DNA of 64,000 nt from Atrina japonica (lineage: Eukaryota; Mollusca; Bivalvia; Pterioida; Pinnidae), in contig BROG01000794.1 in assembly GCA_030159075.1 (NCBI GenBank), positions 244,501-308,500 on the forward strand, read 5' to 3'. Below the pieces are notes generated by a model. The model was not told where the DNA came from, did no database searches, and saw nothing but the letters and a program-made list of their open reading frames with translations. Positions 56,356-64,000 of the stretch are shown here, one piece after another (the stretch's first letter is position 1; each line of letters opens with the position of its first letter). Made by a program: the position numbers and the translations under genes.

Positions 56356-58445
56356 ATTGATCGTTCGTATGTGTATCGTGAAAATGTTACTCAGTAACTT
56401 GAGAGCAAGGAAAGATTTACTACTTAAAAAACATTAAATGTTTCACAAATCACGAGTTTTAAAAAATAACCGAATAAGGTACCATTGTAACAACTCAAAA
56501 TAAATGAATAGCGTAGAAAAATATTAGAAATTAACTCAGAAATGTGTCAGCAAATTTTTATTTTTAGATTCTTGATCTACTAAAGTAAATACTAGTCTAG
56601 AATCAAAATCTTTTTGATATTTACGCAATCCCCTCTCATTTTCATTAGATTAACAAATAAAAAGAATTTTCAAACCGAACAAAAAGATGTAATGTATAAC
56701 ATATCCGGAGATGTAAATCGGCAAAATATCTTGTTTTTACGTTTGTGTATAATTTCAGTTCTATCAGGAACATGTCGTAATCCCACAGCACTAAGGTGTG
56801 AAAACACATGGCACCTACATTTATTTAAACATCGAGGGGATTAGCTTTATCTGTTCTGATAAAAGCGATGGTATGTGGTATTTGCAGTAAACACAGATAA
56901 AGGACACTCGTTTTGGGTGTTGAACTCCCGCAGAGTAATAATATTGCAGATCACTTTAAAAAATAAACATTTGAGTGGAGTGCAAAAGAAGGTATTTCTG
57001 AAATATGTTAATTTAGCATGTGATATATAATTATATAATTCTATGCAAGCAATAAAATTCCCACTTTACAATATGTCTACACAGGTAAGTATCTTTGGTA
57101 TATAATTTCCAAACATGCAGGAAGAATAGAAAATTGAGTATTTAAATAGATCTATTAGACAATTAGAGATTAATTGATTTCTTTTAAATTTGGGGGAAAT
57201 AAGTTGATACTGGAATTATCTAAACAATTCAGACAGTTGAAAAATGAAAAATACTTATGCTCATATCTGAAATGAAATCATTGTAACTTTGGTATGATGT
57301 TTATATTTTTATACACATTTCTGACACTGTTTAAACAACAATTATTGTCATTTTGACAGAATAAAAAAAAATTTGATTATCCTGGGTTCTTAATTTTAAA
57401 ATATGAAAAAGTATGGACATTATTGTACAAGTGAAGATCCTGATAAGTTTTTCCAAGTATAAACCTGTGTTTGTTTGGTTGAATTTGATTCATTACTATA
57501 AAATTAAATTTTTATATTTGTGGATTAATTGCATAATACTGAATAGTAAGGATTATTCTTGCATCACCATGTCAGATTTTTGCTGTTTCCATATGATGTA
57601 CATGTACAGTATTAGGACATAAATGAGTTCGCAAAGATTTCACTATATAATCTTAGTAATCCTGCATTCCTGTGATTTGTCCTCCAAATTTGGTAGATAC
57701 CCAAAATTAATGAAAATCAATAAATGACACATACATGTATAACCCTTGAAGTGTGGGCCTAATTTTGATATTTTCGTTTGTTTACATTATCCATTAATAA
57801 ACTTTAAAATGAAGTCACTAGAATTTTACTCACATGAAAATTAGTGTATTCCATCCTGAAATAAAACACAGATTGTAATGGGATTTCTAACACATAAGAA
57901 CCAAACCCTCACCTTCATGTGAATCAATTTTCTTTATTAAAATTGGAACAGCAATGAATTCTAGTGGAATAAAAAATTGAATTTACTAAAAATATATAGA
58001 GAAAATAAATTTTGCAAACTTATTTATGTCACTCCAAGGGTATTATTTTTTTCTATTCTGCTAATAAAGGTATAATTATGTGCAGAGCTTGGATGAAAGA
58101 AACATGTTTGCATACTGAAATCCTGTTGAGTAACACTGCGCTTTAAAAAGTGACCTCTTGGAAGAACACACACATGAAATAAAAGACAATTTATCAATTT
58201 CTTGGATTTTATTTCATTTAAGATACATGAAGTTCTGCAATGAATTGCATACATGTAGTTCCACAATATTGTTACATAGTCACTGTAACTCAACAATTCA
58301 TCACTGCCATCCAGTTATCCTTCTATAACTTTTTCCCCTTGTCCAAGATAATCATAATGTATCAGTAAATAATCCAGTGCATGTACATGTAACTGAACAT
58401 CAAGATACATAAATCTGTAATCACTTTCACTCACAATCATATTTA

Positions 58446-58587
58446 TTATTTTGTCATCTGTATCTTGTGGGACACATGTCTCGTCATTTTATTGTTATTT
58501 GTCACACTGCAAAAATTTTCTTCATTAAACACTTCTAATCTCCCTTTTCCAAGCCAAACAAAATTAAGTCTTCCTTTCTTCAGCATC
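58446..58587 (-). CDS. Possible terminal exon with 46-codon ORF
   Basis: On the minus strand a TTTTCTCTTAATAG acceptor is followed by G and ATG (58,586), reading MLKKGRLNFVWLGKGRLEV, FNEENFCSVTNNNKMTR, HVSHKIQMTK, stop at 58,446. AATAAA overlaps the region just after the stop. If joined to the upstream exon ending at 60,606 the phase would instead give an early stop (DAEERKT), so the two do not make this protein together without another exon. Not recognised. Confidence 0.25.
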
Positions 58588-58939
58588 CTATTAAGAGAAA
58601 AATGCATGTCAGTAAATAAACTCTAAGGATTGTCCTTGACATTATACAATGATATATAAACATTATATAATAATATTCTTTATTGTTAATCCATAAATAT
58701 GTTATCCTTTGAATATAGTGATGTTTTCAAATGATGTACCGATTTTCTCAAATTGAAAAAAAAAAATAAAAAAAAAAAAAAATACACTGAGTGTACATGT
58801 ATTTTAATGACAATTTTGAATAAAGAGAATTTATTGAATTTACATGTCAGGTTTCTATTCATTTTTTAACTTAATGTATCATCACATTTATTCCCTAATC
58901 TCATTAAACTGTTATTCTCAATTATAACTAAACATTAAA

Positions 58940-60055
58940 ATTTTTTTTTCTGTTAATCCCTTTAAGGCTTAAACCCTGTAAACTGCAATAAAATATGAAC
59001 ATGCCTGTATACTAAGTCAGCGTTTCATTGCACTCTAAAAATTGTATATAATTTTATTCTTCAGCGTAATTGAGAAAATCATAATCGACAATTTTTGTCT
59101 CTTTCAGTGCCTTCCATACTAAATGGATGATAAAATTACTTGATTTCAAAATTAAAATAATAATAATAATAATAAAAACAAAAACAAATAAAATTCAAAT
59201 AGAAATGTAATGCAAAATTTTGATATTTTAACTTCATGAATTAAAAAAAAAACCCATTTAGGCCAACAATTTACAACTATATAAAAATACAAGTTGCAGC
59301 AAACTCTGCCATCCCGATATTTTCACAATACTATTTTCAATAATTCAAAATCCTGTAAACTGCAATCAAATATGAATATTCCTATGTACTAAGTTAGTGT
59401 TACAATAATCAATTACATTTTGCACTTAGAACTGTAAATAATTTTATTTTTCAGAGTAACTGAGAAAATCAGAAGTGTCATTTTTTGGTCTCAAAATCAT
59501 TTAAACAGACAGTAAAATACTTAAACTTTAAAATATAAAAAATAATGGCGAAAAATATTGATAAAAAATTAACTGAGTACTTTAAAATTTTAATATATCA
59601 AATTCACCACTGACAATCAATAGTTTTATTTGATGCAGAAAAAAAAAGTTTTTAAGACCTACATTTTTACAGCCAAATCTGCCATTCAGACATTGCCAGT
59701 CCTATTTCAATTTTCTGTTAATTCCTTGAAGTTTAAACCTTGTAAACTGCAATTGAATATGAATATGCCTATTTACAAAGTTAATGTCACAATAATCAAG
59801 CACATTTTGCACTTAAAATTGGTAAAAATTTCATTCATCAGGGTAATTGAGAAAATCAGAGGTGATAATAATTTAAAATGGACGTTAAAATCCCTAAATT
59901 TCAAAATATATAAAAGAAAAATATTAATAAAAAAATAATCGCGTACTTCAAAATGTTAATATTTCAACTTCACAAATGACAAGCAACAGGTTTATTTTAT
60001 GCAGAAACAAAAAAGTTTTTTAACCAACCATGTTACAACTGATATCAATAAAAAC
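58940..60055. repeat. Tandem triplication of a unit of about 370 bp
   Basis: Copies start at about 58,940, 59,335 and 59,695. Shared words are TCTGTTAATTCCTTGAAG, AACCTTGTAAACTGCAAT, ATATGAATATGCCTAT, TTGAGAAAATCA and TTTGATGCAGAAAAAAAAAG. Similarity is about 70-80%. AT-rich, no ORF (the 102-codon frame at 59,630 is an artefact). Confidence 0.8.
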
Positions 60056-60605
60056 TCAAGCAGATCATTCCGCCATTTCGTCTTCGTCGTAGCTCTAAAT
60101 AAATGTTCGATTAATCACTTAAAAATCGGCACATCGTAGTAAATTTCAAATCAATAAACAGAATAAGCATATGTGCTTCGCAATTACTGAGTACTTTGAT
60201 AAGATCAAGTGTGAAATAAGTAAACTTTGCATTTGATTTTTCCACATTTTTGACAATATTTTTAAAAGTAGCGTACCATATGAGGCCTATAAATGGGTGA
60301 TTTTCTATCTAAGTTTTTAAATAAAAATCGTCGAACTTTCTGCTTTAGAATAGCTCACTTCATAAAAGTTATATTCTTGAAATTAAATAATTAGCATCTC
60401 ATCCGAAGTGATTCAATAATTCCAATGCTTTTAGCTCTTCAAAATGGTATGGTTCTCGGCGATTGATGTAATTCGCTTCATAACAAGCTCCTATTGTTTC
60501 GTTTAAACTGCCTTGATTATGTAAATATTTAATTACTTCAAATCGCTAAATCGGTGTATTTGGTTACCTAGACATATAAACTTTATCATAATAACAACTT
60601 CTCAC

Positions 60606-60735
60606 CTGTTCTGATTGTTGCATGGCTAATTTTCGTATGATTTCTGAGGTGATGCCACTCCAAGCGTAAATGGAAAATGGCGGATTTCCCCCGATTAGTT
60701 GACACAGTAAGCAGGACGCCTGAGGACATCGCGTA
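60606..60735 (-). CDS. Possible first exon with strong donor, near right end of the 4.67-kb element
   Basis: On the minus strand, TATATAAAG in the terminal repeat (about 60,784-60,792) is followed by a GC-richer segment (GGAAATCCGCCATTTTCC) and ATG at 60,623 in GCCATGC context. It encodes MQQSEQ before a consensus donor CAG|GTGAGA at 60,605. The same frame is open upstream (ITSEIIRKLA before the Met). The arrangement imitates a promoter plus first exon, suggesting a captured host gene start. No downstream exon in matching phase was found. Confidence 0.3.
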
Positions 60736-60805
60736 TATGCGCGTTGCTCTATATTAAACCGCCGAGTCACCAATCCCTATTAGCTTTATATATCGCTGGT
60801 GACAT

Positions 60806-61487
60806 TAATTAAACTTTTTTATACTTTAAAAATTAAAATTAAAAAAACAAACTGATAGCTCATCAATAGTAGAGTGATGATTTTAAGTTGGAGTGGTGTA
60901 AATGTTAATTTTGAAAATTTGTCCTTAATATTTCGACTTTTTATAGAAAAATTTCACTGGGGGCAATTGTGGCTGTGCGATAAAAGAAATTGCATCAAAA
61001 AGTGTGGAGGGGCACAAACATACCTGTGCCCCAGTTTCAAAAGTGCGGGGGCAAGTGCATTCGCTGCTCCCCTCGTCCTACGCCCTTGAACATCTAGTAT
61101 TTCACACCAAATAGGAAATATCTATTCTCATCTGACCCCTCCCTATTTCCAACCGTCAACCCTATAATTTGCAAAGTACTACAAATATTCATGTATCTTT
61201 TTCATCACCTTATTTCACTAATTAATGGCAAAACTAATTTTTTCATTTAATGACCAATTAGATCGCAAAAATTTGGGTATCCAAAATGTCTGCGTCCATG
61301 TTGTAAACGAAGCAGGTGTTTTTCCTTCAAGTGAGTTTTTTCGATTAAAATTTGTCCGTCTTCTGTCCATCTGTCTGTTAAGTATTCACATTTTCGACTA
61401 AACCACAGAAGAAAGTTTAATGAAACTTTATAGGAAGCAAGTTTTCAAGGTCCCTTAACAAGTTGTTTCATTTCGGTCAAATCGGCC
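60806..61487. other. No gene; low-level repeats
   Basis: Contains GGGGCACAAACATACCTGTG and GGGGGCAAGTGCATTCGCTG, text typical of dispersed repeats, and CGTCTTCTGTCCATCTGTCTG near 61,360, as found at ends of bivalve repeats. No ORF with coding character. Confidence 0.45.
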
Positions 61488-61540
61488 CATAAGTAGTTAT
61501 AGGCAACTCCATAGCGCGCCTTTTGAATTTAACCGCCACT

Positions 61541-61660
61541 GATGACGTCATCAGAATCCTGATTGTTCTATTCAAAACACGCGCTATAGAGCTTTCTGTG
61601 ATGGCATAACCGGAACCTGAAGTGAAGTCATACCGGAAGTATATCATACCGGAAGTGATG
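61541..61660. promoter_or_regulatory. CRE-like palindrome and ETS-like sites, left arm
   Basis: TGATGACGTCATCA at about 61,540 (consensus cAMP-response/ATF palindrome), then ACCGGAACCTGAAGT, TACCGGAAGTATATC and TACCGGAAGTGATG to about 61,660. ACCGGAAGT is the optimal ETS-family site. Function is inferred from motif match only. Confidence 0.4.
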
Positions 61661-62175
61661 TCATGTTGCCATCGCGACAAGGAGAAAGAGTCAATCGTTG
61701 AGTTTGGAGGCATGTCTATGACCGGAAGCGAAAGTTTGTGGGGTGCGACCATCTTCGATAATGAGCCAATGAGAGCCTTCGTTACAAGAGATCGGGGTCA
61801 CGTTAGTTCACGAGAGATCAGCAGCTAAAACTAGAAGTTGGGTTTTTCCAGTTTTGGGTGAAAGTGAATCTATTTTTAGAACCGAAACTTTGGGTTTTTC
61901 CAGGTTTGAGACTTGGAATGAAATCAGTAGTAGGTGTCGCCACAGTCGGCAATAGTTTACGTGAGTTGACGAGAGTTGTAGTGCTAACAGGAGATGGGTT
62001 TTCCCAGTTTTGAGGTCTAGAGTGAATGAACGTTGATTAGATGGTGGGGTAGCATAATTAAGTTCTAAGTAATGAAAATCTTATTAACTTTGCTAGCTCA
62101 CTAATTTTTTTCTGAGTTATTGAAAATGACCGTTTCATAAGGTAACCACTTAGCCTATGTAATAAATAATTCAAA

Positions 62176-62465
62176 CACTCACCCATGCCGGTAGTGGTTT
62201 TCTGACGATGTTGACACCTCGAGCTCCGGATCGTAAATGAGCTCTCAGAGGTCTAACTGAACCTATACTCTAGGTTTTAAAGTAATGTGACTTATCTTTT
62301 CTTCTGAGATATTTGTCATTTTAATGCATGGGACATAATCTAGCCCTACCTAATAAAAAATTAAACACTCACCCATGCTGGTATTGGTTTTCTTATGATG
62401 TTAACACCTCGAGATTCGGATCTCAAATGAGCTCTCACAGGCTTAACTGAACCTCTCTCTAGTCA
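62176..62465 (-). repeat. Tandem pair (190-bp step) of exon-like segments with conserved donor
   Basis: Minus-strand reading: copy 1 (about 62,366-62,450) gives VKPVRAHLRS, then RGVNIIRKPIPAW before GTGAGT. Copy 2 (about 62,176-62,262) gives VRPLRAHLRS, then RGVNIVRKPLPAW before the same GTGAGT. Many of the differences between copies are silent or conservative, and donor and TTCAG acceptor-like site are kept in both. That pattern suggests coding constraint. No family recognised; the acceptor and donor phases differ, so simple serial inclusion would shift the frame. Confidence 0.45.
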
Positions 62466-62674
62466 CATGACTTACTATATTAGACTTTAATTTATTGAAG
62501 TGAATACTTGAGTCGTAACAAAAACACAAATGAAATAAAACGTTTAATGTTGAGCGAACATACACTGATAAGCAGTGTTTAGTCACTACAATATTTTAAA
62601 CTCGCCGCTATAGAATAACACAAACACAAAACCTTCATACCTTTAGTTAAGTTTTCTTTTCTAATAAGATGGGT

Positions 62675-62690
62675 GGCCCTTAAAAGGGCC
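62675..62690 (-). terminator. Histone-type mRNA 3' stem-loop
   Basis: Minus strand GGCCCTTTTAAGGGCC, preceded by CAAC and followed directly by ACCCA. It matches the metazoan histone stem-loop consensus (GGYYYUUYUHARRRCC, then ACCCA) at every position. A purine-rich stretch (AGAAAAGAAAAC) follows about 13 bases later, where a U7-binding downstream element would be. It lies 34 bases after the stop of the 101-codon ORF, the spacing seen in replication-dependent histone genes. Confidence 0.8.
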
Positions 62691-62724
62691 GTTGATTGCT
62701 CCGAAAAGCTGAACAAGAGTAACT

Positions 62725-63030
62725 CTAATATCTGTTGAGTAGACGTCGCCAACGACGAACTTCTCTTTCTCTCTCTATCATCAGTCGATTTATCTCTGCC
62801 CTATGTTGTCGAAGATTGGCGAATGTTTCCTGAGCTAGTACGTATTGTACAGGTACTGGAAGTGAAGGGTCAGGTCTAGGTGGTCCAGGGTGTTGCGTAG
62901 TAGGTGTAGCATGGGTCCTACCAGAATTTATCGGTCTGTGTGGCCTTACTACAATACATGCCCTACGTGTAAGAATAATTCTCATGTTTCTCTCTTCAGG
63001 TTGCATATCAATGTCGGATGAGTTATCCAT
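62725..63030 (-). CDS. Intronless 101-residue Arg-rich protein with histone-type 3' end, unknown
   Basis: ATG at 63,030 reads MDNSSDIDMQPEERNMRII, a basic middle (LTRRACIVVRPHRPINSGR), a Pro-rich hinge (TQHPGPPRPDPSLPVP), and a C-terminal charged helix (LRQHRAEINRLMIERERE, VRRWRRLLNRY). The last ~35 residues could form a basic coiled coil or DNA/RNA-binding helix. TATAAG lies about 36 bases upstream of the ATG (63,064-63,069). The stem-loop follows the stop by 34 bases. The gene therefore has histone-like architecture (short leader, no intron, stem-loop end) but its sequence is not H1, H2A, H2B, H3 or H4. It sits between the two inverted-repeat arms. It could be a lineage-specific basic nuclear protein, or a chance ORF next to a captured stem-loop. 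Confidence 0.5.
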   Translation of the reverse strand: MDNSSDIDMQPEERNMRIILTRRACIVVRPHRPINSGRTHATPTTQHPGPPRPDPSLPVPVQYVLAQETFANLRQHRAEINRLMIEREREVRRWRRLLNRY

Positions 63031-63414
63031 GATGAACTAATACCGAGACTCAGACAGTACTAGCTTATACATGTACATGTAAACATAAAAAACTAGAATA
63101 AAACAGCGTTATGAATATTTATGTGTGATTATATTTCGTTTAAGTACGTCAATATCCGCATATAAAATTATCCCGTTGTATTTTTACGTATGTAATTGCG
63201 ACCATCCAATTACGAGTTCAGCCCAAAACCGAAAAAGCCGAACTTCTATTTTTAGCCGTTGACCTCTCGTGAACTCACGTGACCTGTCGTGACCTCGACC
63301 TCTTGTAACGAAGGCTATCATTTGCTCGTTATCCAAGATGGCCGTCTCCACAACCTTCCACTTTCGGTCATTGACACGCCTCCGAACTCAACAATTGGAT
63401 CTTTCACTTTGTCT

Positions 63415-63600
63415 CCATGAGAACATGACCTCATTTCCGGTAGGATGCACTTCCGGTATGACCTCACTTCAAGTATGACGCACTTCCGGTATGGCCTCAC
63501 TTCCGGTATGACGCACTTCCGGTATGACGCACAGGCGACTCCATAGCACGCATTTTAAACTAACCATTTAGAATCCAGCATTCTGATGACGTCATCAACG
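63415..63600. promoter_or_regulatory. ETS-like tandem sites and CRE-like palindrome, right arm
   Basis: CACTTCCGGTATGACGCA and relatives recur four to five times between about 63,435 and 63,533 (about 16-18-bp spacing), then TGATGACGTCATCA at 63,584-63,597. Mirrors the left arm with more copies. Faces the 101-codon ORF from upstream. Confidence 0.4.
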
Positions 63601-63650
63601 GCACCAAATTTGAAATGGTTTGCTATGGAGCTGCCTATTACTACTCCCTG

Positions 63651-64000
63651 ATTATCCACAAAATTTATATGAAATTGGCATTCATGCCAGATCTATAGAT
63701 TTGTTATAATTACAATGTTAATATAGTAAGGGGTTCACATTTGGATACACAAAACCGCGGAGCCAATTTCTTGTTTGACACAAAGAACACGGAGGAAGGA
63801 CACACGGAACAAAATAGATGACTAAAATACATGTGCTGTCCATTTGTTGTTTCAGGCTAAACCTTGTGAAATTTCGTTTGGTCGGCATTTATTTATTGTC
63901 AGACCCCTTGCTGGATAAAAACCAGGGGGCAGTTTCACTAAAGGTCGTAACTTTGCCCGTAAAAGTAGACGTAACATTATACGTAACTTGCGTTACGATT
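63651..64000. other. No gene; start of another repeat at the right edge
   Basis: GGGGCAGTTTCACTAAAGGTCG then short CGTAAC inverted words (TAACGTAAC-type, ACGTAACTTGCGTTACG) near 63,955-64,000 look like the terminus of a dispersed element running off the window. Confidence 0.4.

Larger units (their letters stand above)
56130..60798. mobile_element. Putative 4.67-kb DNA transposon with perfect 36-bp terminal inverted repeats
   Basis: 56,130-56,165 and 60,763-60,798 are exact reverse complements over 36 bp (outer end CAGCGATATATAAAGC, inner end GATTGGTGACTCG). They are flanked outside by GTGACAT at 56,123-56,129 and 60,799-60,805, a 7-bp direct repeat. That is the structure of an inserted DNA transposon. 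No transposase is recognisable inside, so it is probably non-autonomous. CAGCG-type ends recall hAT elements, whose duplication is normally 8 bp, so the superfamily is open. The interior holds exon-like pieces and a tandem triplication, listed separately. The perfect ends suggest recent insertion. Confidence 0.65.
61488..63650. mobile_element. 2.16-kb unit with inverted repeats of about 0.36-0.43 kb
   Basis: 61,488-61,850 and 63,215-63,650 are inverted copies (about 70-75% alike). Shared landmarks are GCAACTCCATAGC / GCTATGGAGCTGC, TGATGACGTCATCA, clusters of ACCGGAAGT, GTTGAGTTTGGAGGC, TTCGTTACAAGAG and AGAAGTTGGGTTTTTCC. Between them lie a minus-strand 101-codon ORF with a histone-type 3' end and a tandem exon-like pair. 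No transposase seen. Either a long-TIR element or an inverted segmental duplication; no clear target duplication found. Confidence 0.7.

Noticed and set aside
58024..58296. 90-codon minus ORF
   Set aside because: No codon character, no splice context; inside the AT-rich interior of the 4.67-kb element.

Overview
The window looks like nuclear DNA of a marine invertebrate, most likely a bivalve mollusc. The evidence is AT-rich sequence with frequent ACATGTA-type words, very low coding density, and a dense mix of foldback elements, MITEs, a tRNA-derived SINE with a conserved body, LINE tails and the long 'CCAAGATGG' and 'CCCATAAGGG' tandem families I associate with bivalve genomes. This is inference from sequence texture; no marker gene fixes the species.

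Positions 1 to about 6,700 are different: GC-richer and gene-packed. They form the right-hand part of a Polinton/Maverick (adintovirus-like) element. Rightward genes are an unknown protein cut by the window edge, several small proteins (two arising from a local duplication), a small membrane-anchored protein and a retroviral-type integrase. They converge at about 3,090 on a leftward protein-primed family-B DNA polymerase. Integrase and polymerase keep their catalytic motifs but are cut by many reading-frame breaks. Capsid genes would lie left of the window.

From about 6.8 to 31 kb no intact host gene is visible. The region holds a truncated LINE (9.0-9.65 kb), SINE copies (9.9, 11.7 and later 55.6 kb), interlocked inverted repeats (10.5-11.6 kb), a satellite (13.3-13.8 kb), a tandem array with exon-like inserts (14.5-16.7 kb), a broken Tc1-like transposase (21.3-22.1 kb), a TTAA-bounded element (24.1-25.0 kb; a second inverted copy at 49.0-50.0 kb) and a nested insertion (29.3-31.4 kb).

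The best-supported host gene is on the minus strand: a signal-anchor exon at 38,841-39,014 joined in phase to an 870-bp terminal exon at 32,146-33,015. It encodes a 347-residue type II membrane protein with an HtrL/YibB-like domain. Its 5.8-kb intron is full of repeats.

From 39 to 56 kb there are MITEs, minisatellites and tandem arrays but no convincing host gene. At 56,130-60,798 two identical inverted 36-mers flanked by a 7-bp direct repeat bound a 4.67-kb transposon-like unit carrying exon-like pieces. At 61.5-63.65 kb roughly 0.4-kb inverted repeats, rich in ETS-like and CRE-like motifs, flank an intronless 101-residue ORF followed by a textbook histone-type 3' stem-loop. That last unit is the most unusual thing in the window.
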